A DNA stretch of 64,000 bases from Fluviicola sp. Its GTDB lineage: Bacteria; Bacteroidota; Bacteroidia; Flavobacteriales_D; Crocinitomicaceae. A model generated the notes under the pieces. That model was not told where the DNA came from. It worked only from the letters and a program-made list of their open reading frames with translations, and did no database searches. This document shows positions 17,794-26,663 of this stretch, in pieces. Position 1 is the first letter of the stretch. The number at the start of each line of letters is the position of its first letter. Both the position numbers and the translations under genes were made by a program. Where the stretch lies: the NCBI RefSeq assembly GCF_029266855.1, contig NZ_JAQSWB010000002.1:608106-672105 (forward strand), read 5' to 3'.

Positions 17794-19695
17794 ATGGGAA
17801 AAATAATTGGAATCGATTTAGGAACAACAAACTCATGTGTTTCCGTAATGGAAGGAAATGAGCCAGTTGTAATCGCAAATTCTGAAGGTAAACGTACAAC
17901 ACCCTCTGTTGTGGCATTCGTAGAAGGTGGAGAACTTAAAGTTGGGGACCCTGCGAAACGTCAGGCGATTACCAACCCAACAAAAACAATTTCCTCTATT
18001 AAGCGTTTCATGGGATCGTCTTTTGATGAAACGAAGAAAGAGACTGGACGTGTACCTTACAAAGTAGTAAAAGGTGATAACAATAGTCCACGTGTGGATA
18101 TTGATGGTCGCTTGTATACTCCGCAAGAAATCTCTGCAATGATTCTTCAAAAAATGAAGAAAACTGCTGAAGATTATTTGGGTCATGAAGTTTCTGAAGC
18201 AGTTGTAACTGTTCCGGCTTACTTTAATGATGCACAGCGTCAGGCAACAAAAGAAGCAGGTGAGATCGCTGGTTTGACTATCAAACGTATTATCAACGAG
18301 CCTACAGCTGCAGCTTTAGCTTATGGATTGGATAAAAAAGGAATTGACCAGAAAATTGTAGTATTTGACTTTGGTGGTGGTACTCACGACGTTTCTGTCC
18401 TTGAATTAGGAGACGGAGTGTTTGAAGTATTGGCTACTGATGGTGATACTCACTTAGGTGGTGATGACGTGGATGAGGCAATCATTGCTTGGTTGGCAGA
18501 TGAATTTAAATCGGAAGAAGGTTTGGATTTACGTCAGGACCCAATGGCTTTGCAACGTTTGAAAGAAGCTGCTGAAAAAGCGAAGATCGAATTGTCTTCT
18601 ACAACTTCAACAGAGATCAACTTGCCATACATCATGCCGGTGAACGGTATTCCGAAACACTTGGTTAGAACATTACAGCGTTCGAAATTCGAACAATTGA
18701 TCGCTTCGATCGTTGAAAGAACAATTGCTCCTTGTCGTTCTGCTCTTCAAAATGCAGGTTTATCTACAAGCGATATTGATGAGGTAATCCTGGTAGGTGG
18801 ATCAACTCGTATTCCTGTAATCCAGGATGCAGTTCAGCGTTTCTTCGGAAAAGCTCCTTCTAAAGGAGTAAACCCGGATGAAGTAGTAGCAGTTGGTGCG
18901 GCAATTCAAGGTGGTGTATTGACAGGTGAGGTGAAAGATGTCTTGTTATTAGATGTTATTCCATTGTCTTTAGGTATTGAAACAATGGGTGGTGTATTTA
19001 CGAAGTTAATTGAGGCAAATACAACCATTCCAACTAAGAAATCTGAGACTTTCTCAACAGCTGCAGACAACCAACCGGCAGTAGATATTCACGTATTGCA
19101 AGGTGAGCGTCCAATGGCAGGCGACAACAAAACATTGGGTCGTTTCTCATTGACTGACATTCCACCGGCTCGTCGTGGTGAACCACAAATTGAAGTAACA
19201 TTCGATGTGGATGCAAACGGAATCATGCATATTTCTGCAAAAGACAAAGGAACAGGAAAAGAGCAGTCAATTAAAATTGAAGGATCTTCAGGTTTGTCTG
19301 ATGAAGAAATCAAACGTATGAAAGCGGAAGCTGAAGCGAATGCTGATGCAGACAAAAAGAGAATGCAGGAAGCTGAAACTTTGAACAAAGCAGATTCATT
19401 GATCTTCCAAACGGAACGTCAATTGAAAGAATACGGAGATAAAATTCCAGCTGATAAAAAACAACCGATCGAAGATGCATTAACAGCATTGAAAGCGGAG
19501 TTTGAAGCGAAGAACATGGATAATCTTGAACCGGCAATGGAGCGCTTGAATACAGCATTCCAGGCAGCTTCTCAGGAAATGTATAACGCAGCAAATGCTG
19601 GTGGTGCAGATCAGGGAGCACAAGGTGGAAACACTGGAAATTCAGGAGATGAAGTAACTGATGTTGACTTCGAAGAAGTGAACGATAAGAAGTAA
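17794..19695 (+). CDS. dnaK: Chaperone protein DnaK (Hsp70)
   Basis: A 633-residue Hsp70 acting with DnaJ/GrpE in protein folding. The nucleotide-binding domain opens with [20 protein letters not shown] and contains [30 protein letters not shown]-type blocks, [16 protein letters not shown] and [13 protein letters not shown]. The linker [18 protein letters not shown] leads to the substrate-binding domain, and the C-terminus ends in an acidic tail [19 protein letters not shown] in place of the more widespread GGGTF is a conservative family variant. The frame extends up to ATG 17758, but those 12 residues are foreign to the family and overlie the promoter, so ATG 17794 is chosen. A strong terminator follows; no dnaJ or grpE is adjacent. 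Confidence 0.97.
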   Translation: MGKIIGIDLGTTNSCVSVMEGNEPVVIANSEGKRTTPSVVAFVEGGELKVGDPAKRQAITNPTKTISSIKRFMGSSFDETKKETGRVPYKVVKGDNNSPRVDIDGRLYTPQEISAMILQKMKKTAEDYLGHEVSEAVVTVPAYFNDAQRQATKEAGEIAGLTIKRIINEPTAAALAYGLDKKGIDQKIVVFDFGGGTHDVSVLELGDGVFEVLATDGDTHLGGDDVDEAIIAWLADEFKSEEGLDLRQDPMALQRLKEAAEKAKIELSSTTSTEINLPYIMPVNGIPKHLVRTLQRSKFEQLIASIVERTIAPCRSALQNAGLSTSDIDEVILVGGSTRIPVIQDAVQRFFGKAPSKGVNPDEVVAVGAAIQGGVLTGEVKDVLLLDVIPLSLGIETMGGVFTKLIEANTTIPTKKSETFSTAADNQPAVDIHVLQGERPMAGDNKTLGRFSLTDIPPARRGEPQIEVTFDVDANGIMHISAKDKGTGKEQSIKIEGSSGLSDEEIKRMKAEAEANADADKKRMQEAETLNKADSLIFQTERQLKEYGDKIPADKKQPIEDALTALKAEFEAKNMDNLEPAMERLNTAFQAASQEMYNAANAGGADQGAQGGNTGNSGDEVTDVDFEEVNDKK

Positions 19696-19715
19696 CGAAA
19701 TAAGTTATACGAAGA

Positions 19716-19745
19716 AGGGTTTCTGCTTGGCAGAAACCCTTTTTT
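19716..19745 (+). terminator. Rho-independent terminator of dnaK
   Basis: AGGGTTTCTG (19716-19725) pairs with CAGAAACCCT (19731-19740) over 10 bp, followed by five T residues. It starts 21 bases after the dnaK stop. Confidence 0.92.
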
Positions 19746-19814
19746 ATTGTTCAAACTTTAAATTATTGGGATGATGAAATAATCCTTAGAAAGACGTAAT
19801 ATTGCGGAATTACA

Positions 19815-20855
19815 TCAACGTTTCGAATAATACTTCAAAAAACCCTTTTCAATCCTCAAAGGAGTTTCAAAGTTTGTTTCATACAATCCGCCCGTTCCCA
19901 ATCCTTGCGGTAAAACAGGATTAAAATCAGCCGTAAATTGTGCGATGGCATTCAAACCGATATTACTTTCCAAAGCGGAAGTGATCCACCACGGAATTTG
20001 ACGGGCTTCGGCTAATTCAATCCATTCGCTTGTTCCGCTAAATCCACCATGCAGACTGGGTTTTAGAATAATGTATTGTGGTTTGATCGTTTCAAGAAGA
20101 TCGATTTTTCGTTCTCTTTCGTTAATTCCGATCAATTCTTCATCCAGTGCAATTGGTAAAGGAGTTTTTTGACAAAGATCCTTCATGTCATTCCAGGAAC
20201 CGGCTTTGATTGGCTGTTCTATGCTGTGCAAATCCAGTTTGGATAATTCCTTTAATTTCCATCCTGCATCGTCCATCTTAAACGCGCCGTTCGCATCTAC
20301 GCGAAGAATAATTTGAGAAGCATCGTATCGTGACCGGATTCCTTCCAATAATTTTAGTTCCTGCTTGAAATCAATGGCTCCGACTTTTAATTTGATACAT
20401 GTAAATCCGGCGGCGAGCTTTTCTTCGATCTGACTTTGCATATAGCTTTCATCTCCCATCCAGATCAGTCCGTTAATTGGAATACTGAACCCTGTAGGGG
20501 CTTTTGCAGATTCGAAGTAGATTCGTTTACCTCCGTTTTTCAGATCAAAATAAGCGCTTTCCAGGCCAAATAGGATGGACGGATGACTGTTCAAAAGCCC
20601 TCTGTTTTCAATGAAGTGAAGCGGGTTTTGGCATACTTCCTCCAGTTTTTGCTCGTACGTTTTGTCGGAAATGTAATCAGGTGACAACCCCGGAATGATG
20701 GAACACTCTCCCAAACCTGTGATTCCTTTGGAATTGGTCAGTTCTAGCTTCCAGCCTTTCTTTTGGGTTAGAATCCCTCGACTTGTTCCGCTTGGACGTT
20801 TAAAGTCAAGCGTGAATGCTTCAAACGAAGCCCGGAGTTGGTTCAGAGGATCCAT
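19815..20855 (-). CDS. menC: o-Succinylbenzoate synthase
   Basis: A 346-residue enolase-superfamily enzyme of the muconate-lactonising subgroup, dehydrating SHCHC to o-succinylbenzoate in menaquinone synthesis. Catalytic and metal residues are all visible: K155-x-K157 in IKLKVG, D187 in RVDANG, E213 in IEQP, D238 in ALDEEL and K265 in ILKPSL. These superfamily members can be promiscuous (N-succinylamino-acid racemase or dipeptide epimerase), but the 13-base overlap with menA makes MenC the clear choice. The ATG at 20855 lies inside the 3' end of menA, indicating translational coupling. No terminator was noticed between its stop and the dnaK terminator. Confidence 0.93.
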   Translation of the reverse strand: MDPLNQLRASFEAFTLDFKRPSGTSRGILTQKKGWKLELTNSKGITGLGECSIIPGLSPDYISDKTYEQKLEEVCQNPLHFIENRGLLNSHPSILFGLESAYFDLKNGGKRIYFESAKAPTGFSIPINGLIWMGDESYMQSQIEEKLAAGFTCIKLKVGAIDFKQELKLLEGIRSRYDASQIILRVDANGAFKMDDAGWKLKELSKLDLHSIEQPIKAGSWNDMKDLCQKTPLPIALDEELIGINERERKIDLLETIKPQYIILKPSLHGGFSGTSEWIELAEARQIPWWITSALESNIGLNAIAQFTADFNPVLPQGLGTGGLYETNFETPLRIEKGFLKYYSKR

Positions 20856-21757
20856 TGGTTGATAGAAACACTAATAACGTAAAGTACGCTTATGAAAAAG
20901 GTTCCGAGTGCTACTGTCTTGAGTTGGGAATCCAGCTCCTTGGGAACAGTGTTTTTTGAAACAAAAACCAGGTGTTTAATAAATAGAATTCCCGGAAGAA
21001 GCGAGATAAATCCAAGCCAGTTTTTAGTTAGGATCAAAAAAATAACCCAGCTGATAAAAGCACCGATAATCAGAAAGAAATGATACTTTTTGGCATTGGA
21101 TGCTCCCAGTTTGACTACCAGTGTACGCTTGCCCACTTTTTCATCGTTCTCGCGATCCCGCATATTATTCAGGTTCAAAACGGAGGTGCTCAGGAAACCG
21201 ATGGTAACGGCGGGGAAGATCAATATCCAGGACAAACGGTCTGAAAATAAAGGGTAAACTCCCATTACACTGACTAACCCGAAGAAAACAAAAACAAACA
21301 GATCGCCTAATCCATTATAACCATATGCCTTTTTTCCAATGGTATAAGTAATTGCTGCAAATACGGAAGCGAGCGCCAGGCCTATATAGATGCTTATACT
21401 CGCAGGAGAAAGGTTTTTGGTGCCGAAATAAATCAATAGCCCCGCACTGATAAAAGAAAGCAGGGAAGTGAGAATAACTGCATTTTTCATAGCACTTTTT
21501 GAAATCGACCCGGATTGCACAGCACGCATTGGACCAACCCGTTCCGAATTATCGGCACCTTTTAATGAATCCCCAAGGTCATTCGCCAGGTTGGATAAAA
21601 TTTGAAATAAAAGGGTTGTTGTTAAAGCTAAAGAGAATATAACCGGATTCCAGTAACCCTGAAAAACGGCTACAAACGAACCAACTAATATGCCGGAAAT
21701 GGATAACGGAAGTGTTCTTAATCGAAATGCACTGATCCAGTCTGATGAATTTGCCAT
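20843..21757 (-). CDS. menA: 1,4-dihydroxy-2-naphthoate polyprenyltransferase
   Basis: A 304-residue UbiA-superfamily membrane enzyme with about eight or nine transmembrane helices. It attaches the isoprenoid chain to DHNA to form demethylmenaquinone. The first Asp-rich motif is NLANDLGDSLKGAD (56-69), and the second is NLNNMRDRENDEKVGKRTL; both chelate the Mg-diphosphate of the prenyl donor. A TTG six bases further upstream is in frame, but ATG 21757 fits the family. With menC it forms a two-gene menaquinone operon; the other men genes are not in the window. Confidence 0.94.
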   Translation of the reverse strand: MANSSDWISAFRLRTLPLSISGILVGSFVAVFQGYWNPVIFSLALTTTLLFQILSNLANDLGDSLKGADNSERVGPMRAVQSGSISKSAMKNAVILTSLLSFISAGLLIYFGTKNLSPASISIYIGLALASVFAAITYTIGKKAYGYNGLGDLFVFVFFGLVSVMGVYPLFSDRLSWILIFPAVTIGFLSTSVLNLNNMRDRENDEKVGKRTLVVKLGASNAKKYHFFLIIGAFISWVIFLILTKNWLGFISLLPGILFIKHLVFVSKNTVPKELDSQLKTVALGTFFISVLYVISVSINQWIL

Positions 21758-21857
21758 GTTCAAATTTCGTTATTTTATCCCTTCATTGGTCTATTTGGCA
21801 CTTTAAACTTCAGGATTTAATAAAAAAATGGTTTCTTTGTTTCATTAAACTTAATAT

Positions 21858-22550
21858 ATGAAAAAAATACTTGGAATATTCATCATTTCAGTTGTTTCAT
21901 TTAGTACCTATTCACAAGAAGATGCTGAAATGGATTCGGGAGATAAAAATTTCGTTATCAAATTCTGTCCGACACAAATAGTTGCCGGTGAATTAAATTT
22001 CAGCTACGAACAACGAATTGCACGGATTTTTAGTTTGGAATTGGAAGTTGGACCTACAATTTCTCAATTTGGATTGAATTTCGGTAACCAGCGATTATGG
22101 AGAGGGAATGACGGACTGGAGATTTGGCAGTTTGATCCGATCGACGCGGAAGCAAAATCAGCAGTTGGATTTCATGTGTCCCTTGCTCCGAGATTCTATC
22201 CTGCTTCGGACGACAATCAGTTAAAGGGACTTTATCTGTCTCCTGTTTTTAAATACAGAAAGTACAACTATATCAATGAAGATCAAACTGGAAATATTGA
22301 TGATGCAAAGTCAAATATCGACCAGATGATCTTTAGATTTAACCTGGGATTCCAGTTTTGGCCTGGAGACAATAATTTTAGTCTTGACATGTATTTTGGT
22401 GTCGGATTGGGAACGTATAATATCCATGGACAATATATGGATGCTTATGTTGATGGTCAGGGGAATACTCAGGTCGGCTGGACTTCATACAACGATACCG
22501 GAATTCGCTTCAATGCCGCTACAGGTATTAAGTTTGGATTTGGAATGTAA
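21858..22550 (+). CDS. Putative outer-membrane beta-barrel protein
   Basis: A 230-residue protein with a Sec signal peptide (MKKILGIFIISVVSFSTYSQ, cleavage near residue 20-21) followed by alternating amphipathic strands rich in Tyr, Phe and Gly, such as FVIKFCPTQIVAGELNFSYEQRI and the closing FNAATGIKFGFGM, which ends on an aromatic-Gly-Met pattern compatible with a final beta-strand. This is the shape of a small eight-strand or DUF3575-like outer-membrane barrel, but no specific family was recognised. It is monocistronic and ends in its own terminator. Confidence 0.6.
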   Translation: MKKILGIFIISVVSFSTYSQEDAEMDSGDKNFVIKFCPTQIVAGELNFSYEQRIARIFSLELEVGPTISQFGLNFGNQRLWRGNDGLEIWQFDPIDAEAKSAVGFHVSLAPRFYPASDDNQLKGLYLSPVFKYRKYNYINEDQTGNIDDAKSNIDQMIFRFNLGFQFWPGDNNFSLDMYFGVGLGTYNIHGQYMDAYVDGQGNTQVGWTSYNDTGIRFNAATGIKFGFGM

Positions 22551-22572
22551 TAAAAAGCCTTTATAAAAGAAT

Positions 22573-22603
22573 AGCCTTTCTGAGAAATCGGAGAGGCTTT
22601 TTT
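22573..22603 (+). terminator. Rho-independent terminator after the barrel-protein gene
   Basis: AGCCTTTC (22573-22580) pairs with GAGAGGCT (22591-22598) with one G-U pair around a 10-base loop, and is followed by six T residues. Confidence 0.75.
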
Positions 22604-22653
22604 GATTGTCAATTATCAGAACATAGCTTCGTAATACGTGATAAAATTTGGGT

Positions 22654-22695
22654 ATTCATAATTCATAATTCATAATTCATAATTCATAATTCATA
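22654..22695. repeat. Heptanucleotide tandem array, ATTCATA x 6
   Basis: Six perfect head-to-tail copies of ATTCATA (42 bases) followed by an AATTGACAATTAA transition. It lies between the terminator of the barrel gene and the promoter of the nitronate monooxygenase gene. Related arrays occur at 27461-27509 and, in the opposite orientation, at 55763-55803. Confidence 0.95.
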
Positions 22696-22729
22696 ATTGA
22701 CAATTAATATATGCGTGCATAATTATTTG

Positions 22730-22737
22730 TATATTTG
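22730..22737 (+). promoter_or_regulatory. -7 promoter element for the nitronate monooxygenase gene
   Basis: TATATTTG matches TAnnTTTG and ends 18 bases before ATG 22756. It overlaps the alternative TTG start at 22735, which it therefore argues against. Confidence 0.5.
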
Positions 22738-22755
22738 AATGTAATCAATTTGAAG

Positions 22756-23706
22756 ATGGAAAAATTAGCTCTCTGCAACTTATTGAATATCCGGCATCCG
22801 ATCATTATGGCTCCTATGTTTTTAGTGTCGAATGAAGAAATGATCATTGCCGGTACTGAAAATGGAATTGCTGCTGCTATTCCTGCACTGAATTATCGTT
22901 CTCCCGAACTGTTGAGAGAAGGTATAAAACGCATGAAAGCAAAGGCAAAAGGTCCGATCGGAATCAATTTGATTGTAAATGCATCCAATATTTATGTGGA
23001 GGAGCAATTGAAAGTTTGTATCGAAGAAGGAGTGGATTTCTTTATTACTTCTCTGGGTTCTCCCAAAAAGGTGATCGAAGCGGCGCACGGAAAGAATATG
23101 AAAGTTTTTTGCGATGTGACGGATGTGGAGTATGCAAAGAAAGTAGAATCATTGGGTGCCGACGCTGTAATTGCTGTGAACAATAGAGCCGGAGGACATG
23201 CCGGAAGGATTGATGCGGCAACTCTGATTAAGAGCATAAAAAAGGTCATTTCGATCCCAGTTATTTCGGCTGGTGGAGTCGGAACAAAAAAGGAAATGGA
23301 TGAATTGATCCAGGCAGGTGCGGATGGATTTTCTATTGGTTCCGTTTTCATCGCATCAGATGAAGCGGGAGTTTCACAGGAATACAAGCAAGCCTGTGTG
23401 GATTACGGCGAAAAAGATATTGTAATGACTTCCAGGTTATCGGGAACGCCCTGTACGGTTATCAATACGCCTTATGTAAAGGAAATCGGTACGGAGCAAT
23501 CCTGGCTGGAGCGCTTTTTGAATAAGAATAAGCGTTTGAAGAAGTGGGTAAAGGCAATGACTTTTTACAGGGGGATGAAATCTTTGGAAAAAGCGGCTTT
23601 TAGTGCAACTTACAAAACGGTGTGGTGTGCAGGACCGAGTATTGAGCATGTGAAATCCATTCGGCCGGTTAAAGAAATTATCGAAAGTCTTACAAATCAT
23701 GAATAA
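22756..23706 (+). CDS. Nitronate monooxygenase-family FMN enzyme
   Basis: A 316-residue TIM-barrel flavoprotein of the 2-nitropropane dioxygenase/FabK-like family. It begins LLNIRHPIIMAPMFLVSN, the usual FMN-contacting first strand, and has GPIGINLIVN, ADAVIAVNNRAGGHAG (the active-site HAG region) and the phosphate-binding VISAGGVGTKKEMDELIQAGADGFSIGSVF. Members oxidise alkyl nitronates or act as enoyl reductases; the physiological substrate is not evident. It overlaps the following DUF4442 gene by eight bases, which hints at a CoA- or acyl-related context. Start ATG 22756 is supported by the promoter position. Confidence 0.85.
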   Translation: MEKLALCNLLNIRHPIIMAPMFLVSNEEMIIAGTENGIAAAIPALNYRSPELLREGIKRMKAKAKGPIGINLIVNASNIYVEEQLKVCIEEGVDFFITSLGSPKKVIEAAHGKNMKVFCDVTDVEYAKKVESLGADAVIAVNNRAGGHAGRIDAATLIKSIKKVISIPVISAGGVGTKKEMDELIQAGADGFSIGSVFIASDEAGVSQEYKQACVDYGEKDIVMTSRLSGTPCTVINTPYVKEIGTEQSWLERFLNKNKRLKKWVKAMTFYRGMKSLEKAAFSATYKTVWCAGPSIEHVKSIRPVKEIIESLTNHE

Positions 23707-24166
23707 TCCGAACCTGAAAAAATATGCCTGGATGCTCCGCCTGATGGGAATTTTCAAAATTCCTTTGATCGGATATGTTCGCCCCCGTTTAGTCGAGATC
23801 AATGACACCGATGTAATTGTCCGGATCAAATTAAGGCGAAGAACCAAAAACCATTTGAAGAGCATGTATTTCGGAGCTCTGGCCGTTGGTGCCGATGTTA
23901 CTGCTGGCTTGCACGCGTTTTATTTTTGTGATGAACTGAATGTTCGTCCTTCTTTTGCTTTTAAGGGTATGAAGGCCGAATTTGTGAAACGGGCAGAAAC
24001 GGATGTAATGTTTAGCTGTAACGAAGGAGCTGTTATCCGGGAACAGGTTTTGAAAGCAATTCAGACAAATGAACGCCAGAATCATTGGGTTAAGGTTACT
24101 GCCAAAGATCTGAACGGAGAAGTGGTTGCTCTTTTCGAAATGGAAATCTCAGTCAAGATCAAATAA
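23699..24166 (+). CDS. DUF4442 hotdog-fold protein, putative thioesterase-like
   Basis: A 155-residue protein resembling DUF4442/YiiD C-terminal hotdog-fold proteins related to PaaI thioesterases. Visible family traits are IKLRRRTKNHLKSMYFGALAVGADVTAG, where the N-H-x-x-S-x-Y-F-G-A region corresponds to the hotdog helix, and two late strands, HWVKVTAKDLNGEVVALFEMEIS. No catalytic acid can be assigned with confidence. Its ATG overlaps the end of the nitronate monooxygenase gene by eight bases. The pair probably acts on the same acyl-type substrate, but that is inference. Confidence 0.7.
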   Translation: MNNPNLKKYAWMLRLMGIFKIPLIGYVRPRLVEINDTDVIVRIKLRRRTKNHLKSMYFGALAVGADVTAGLHAFYFCDELNVRPSFAFKGMKAEFVKRAETDVMFSCNEGAVIREQVLKAIQTNERQNHWVKVTAKDLNGEVVALFEMEISVKIK

Positions 24167-24215
24167 AATTTAATTCGTAATTCGGCATTCATAATTCGGC
24201 ATTTATAAATAAGTC

Positions 24216-24223
24216 TATCTTTG
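24216..24223 (+). promoter_or_regulatory. -7 promoter element for the rhodanese-DedA-aroE run
   Basis: TATCTTTG matches TAnnTTTG and ends 16 bases before the ATG at 24240. The bases just upstream (24170-24210) are degenerate copies of the AATTCGT/AATTCAT heptamer. Confidence 0.55.
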
Positions 24224-24239
24224 CCGAAAATAAAATCGA

Positions 24240-24554
24240 ATGAATCGTATTACCTCTGAAGCCTGTAAGCAGCTGATTCAAAATAATGGGGCAGAATTGA
24301 TCGATATCCGTGAACCGTGGGAAGTTGAAATTTGTTCCATTGGCGGAACAGCAATTCCCATGCATAGAATTCCTGAAGTGGCTGACTCAATGGATAAGTC
24401 AAAACAATACATCATTTTATGTAAAACAGGAAGAAGAGCGGAATCTGTAGCTAATCTATTGGAATGCGCTCATGGATTTCAGCATGTAGCCATCCTGGAA
24501 GGAGGTATAACGAATTGGTTCGAAACGTTTGAACCAACTTACGAAATGTATTAA
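24240..24554 (+). CDS. Rhodanese-like single-domain protein
   Basis: A 104-residue single rhodanese domain without signal peptide. It has the family opening ELIDIREPWEVE (19-30), the structural AIPMHRIPE and the active-site loop LCKTGRRA with catalytic Cys61, so sulfurtransferase activity is plausible. These short proteins move sulfane sulfur or act in thiol signalling; a specific partner is not visible. The DedA gene follows nine bases downstream, and aroE overlaps DedA, making a three-gene operon without obvious functional logic. Confidence 0.88.
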   Translation: MNRITSEACKQLIQNNGAELIDIREPWEVEICSIGGTAIPMHRIPEVADSMDKSKQYIILCKTGRRAESVANLLECAHGFQHVAILEGGITNWFETFEPTYEMY

Positions 24555-24563
24555 GCAATTACT

Positions 24564-25202
24564 ATGATTGAATTATTTAAGCACCTGATTCATTTGGATT
24601 TCGATTGGATCGTAACAACATATAAAGACGCTATTTATATTGTGTTGTTTATCGTGATTTTTATTGAAACCGGATTGGTAATTATGCCTTTTCTGCCCGG
24701 AGATTCATTGCTTTTTATGGCTGGAATGTTTGCTGCAAAAGGAAATTTGAGTTTGGCGCTTATTTTATCATTACTGTTTTTTGCCGCAGTCCTTGGAGAT
24801 AATGTCAATTACTGGATCGGAAGAAAATTAGGTCTTGGTGTTTTCGAATGGAAAATCCGGGGCAGACAGTTGGTAAAACCATCTTACCTGGAAAAAACAG
24901 AGCAGTTTTTTGAAAAGCGTGGTGTTGCTGCAATTATTATGGCCCGTTTTGTTCCGATTGTAAGAACATTTACACCCTTTGCAGCCGGAGTAGGGAAAAT
25001 GAAATACAGAACTTTTTTATTGTATGATATAATCGGTGGATTCCTTTGGATCTTCTCAATGACCCTGGCGGGATATTTTTTAGGTGAAATCAAATGGATC
25101 CGCGAGAACAATGAGAAAGTGGTATTGATCATTATTCTAATTTCTGTATTACCGATGTTGATTAGTTTCATTCGTTCCAAAATGGCGAAGAAAAATGCCT
25201 GA
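24564..25202 (+). CDS. DedA-family membrane protein
   Basis: A 212-residue inner-membrane protein of the DedA (SNARE-associated/VTT) family, members of which flip undecaprenyl phosphate or phospholipids. The signature is LPGDSLLFMAGMFAAKG near residue 45, GDNVNYWIGRKLG near residue 75 and the re-entrant loop ARFVPIVRTFTPFAAGVGKM, with the conserved R and P residues. Four to five hydrophobic segments and a basic C-terminus (SKMAKKNA) are visible. The stop overlaps the aroE start by eight bases. Confidence 0.9.
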   Translation: MIELFKHLIHLDFDWIVTTYKDAIYIVLFIVIFIETGLVIMPFLPGDSLLFMAGMFAAKGNLSLALILSLLFFAAVLGDNVNYWIGRKLGLGVFEWKIRGRQLVKPSYLEKTEQFFEKRGVAAIIMARFVPIVRTFTPFAAGVGKMKYRTFLLYDIIGGFLWIFSMTLAGYFLGEIKWIRENNEKVVLIIILISVLPMLISFIRSKMAKKNA

Positions 25203-25926
25203 ATTCGGATTAGTAGGTAAAACTTTAGGACATTCCTTTTCGAAACAATACTTCGAGGAAAAATTCAGGAAAGAGGGCTTGGATCATACCTTTAAGAACT
25301 TTGAATTGTCCCGGATAGAAGAGATACAGGATGTTTTTAGTATTCCAGACCTAAAAGGGCTTTCTGTTACAATTCCCTATAAAGAATCAATTATTCCCTT
25401 CCTGGATTCCTTAAGTGAAGAAGCTCAGGCAATCGGGGCGGTTAATTGTATTCGTTTATCGGAAGACGGACAAAAAACCGGCTACAATACAGATGCATTT
25501 GGTTTTCATCAAATGATCAAACCCTTCTTAACCAACGAACACGAACGGGCAATAATCCTGGGTACCGGCGGTGCTTCAAAAGCTATAGCTTACGTTTTAA
25601 AGAATATTGGTTTGGATGTTCTTTGGATTTCCCGCAATCCGGCGAAAGAAAAGGAATTTCCATACGAAGCTCTCAACGAACACATGCTGCGAGCCTGCAA
25701 GGTTATTGTGAATTGCACACCGGTAGGAACCTTTCCGGATATAGACAAGTCAGTGCCTTTTCCTTTTGAACACCTCACAGATAAGCATTTGTGTATTGAT
25801 CTGATCTATAATCCGGAAGAAACCAAATTCCTCCATGAGTCAAAGTTACAGGGTGCTGCAACCTTGAACGGACTTTCCATGTTGAAAGAGCAGGCAAATA
25901 AGGCTTGGGAAATTTGGAATGCTTAG
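25195..25926 (+). CDS. aroE: Shikimate dehydrogenase
   Basis: A 243-residue NADP-dependent enzyme reducing 3-dehydroshikimate in the aromatic amino-acid pathway. Substrate-binding S14 and S16 (HSFSK), catalytic K63 (IPYKESI) and catalytic D100 (YNTDAFGF) are present, with the dinucleotide motif GTGGASKA at 123-130 and NCTPVGTFP after it. It is shorter than the E. coli enzyme (272) but typical of this phylum. It is translationally coupled to dedA by an eight-base overlap. Confidence 0.95.
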   Translation: MPEFGLVGKTLGHSFSKQYFEEKFRKEGLDHTFKNFELSRIEEIQDVFSIPDLKGLSVTIPYKESIIPFLDSLSEEAQAIGAVNCIRLSEDGQKTGYNTDAFGFHQMIKPFLTNEHERAIILGTGGASKAIAYVLKNIGLDVLWISRNPAKEKEFPYEALNEHMLRACKVIVNCTPVGTFPDIDKSVPFPFEHLTDKHLCIDLIYNPEETKFLHESKLQGAATLNGLSMLKEQANKAWEIWNA

Positions 25927-25955
25927 ATAATTCTAATTCTTAGTAAATTTGTTCC

Positions 25956-26585
25956 ATGCAGTCGGTAAAACAATTGATCAGGGAAGGAGAGCATCAGCAG
26001 CAGGATTTCAAATTTCGTATTGATGACTCCAAAAAGATTGCAAGAACACTGGTTGCCTTTGCAAATACGGATGGCGGAAGACTCCTGATCGGTGTAAAGG
26101 ACAATGGGAAAATTGCAGGCGTTGATCCTACGGAAGAAATTCATATGATTGAAGCAGCAGTGGATATGTATTCGAAACCCAAGCTGGAATTTCAATCGCG
26201 TGTCTGGCAGGAAGACATGAAATTGGTTCTTGAAATTTCTATTGAAAAATCTCCGAATAAGCCCGTTTTAGCTTTGGATGAGGAGGGGAAATGGAAGGCT
26301 TATGTGAGAAGGAAGGATCACACTTTACTTGCCAATAAAATATTGCTTAACGTTTGGAAACACGAACGGTTTGATCAAAAGAAACCCGAGAAAATAGGAG
26401 AAGATGAAACCAGGTTATTAGCCATTATCGCAACTAATCCCGGAATTACTCTAAGTAAAATTTATCGCGTGTCAAATCTGCAGAAATCACATATTGATCG
26501 TTTGCTCGTTCTGTTTATTTGCTGGAATCTGGTTTCTATGATGATGAATGAAAACGGGACTTTCTACCAGATCAAAGAAAACTGA
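25956..26585 (+). CDS. AlbA_2 (Schlafen-like) domain protein with C-terminal winged helix
   Basis: A 209-residue protein. Residues about 10-125 match the AlbA_2/divergent AAA-4 domain: EGEHQQQDFKF (the E-x-x-x-x-D/E-F-K entry motif), KKIARTLVAFANTDGGRLLIGVKDNGKIAGVD, and VYR-type YVRRKDHT. The C-terminal part (about 145-205, ITLSKIYRVSNLQKSHIDRLLVLF) looks like a small winged helix, a common arrangement in these putative nucleic-acid-binding regulators. Schlafen-type domains occur in some defence systems, but this protein stands alone among housekeeping genes. Function is unknown. A TAAATTTG element sits only four bases before the ATG, which would imply a nearly leaderless transcript or a chance match. 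Confidence 0.75.
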   Translation: MQSVKQLIREGEHQQQDFKFRIDDSKKIARTLVAFANTDGGRLLIGVKDNGKIAGVDPTEEIHMIEAAVDMYSKPKLEFQSRVWQEDMKLVLEISIEKSPNKPVLALDEEGKWKAYVRRKDHTLLANKILLNVWKHERFDQKKPEKIGEDETRLLAIIATNPGITLSKIYRVSNLQKSHIDRLLVLFICWNLVSMMMNENGTFYQIKEN

Positions 26586-26663
26586 GAAGCTCTATTTTAG
26601 TGATAATCAGTCTATTTTTTAGGAATTCCAAAATAAAGTCATATATTCGCGCCAAATTTGAGG

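Noticed and set aside
22654-22695. The heptamer arrays as CRISPR
   Set aside because: Units are 7 bp and contiguous with no spacers, and no cas gene is nearby.
25956-26585. The AlbA_2 gene as part of a defence island
   Set aside because: Its neighbours are housekeeping (aroE, small membrane protein), and no restriction, toxin or helicase gene is near.
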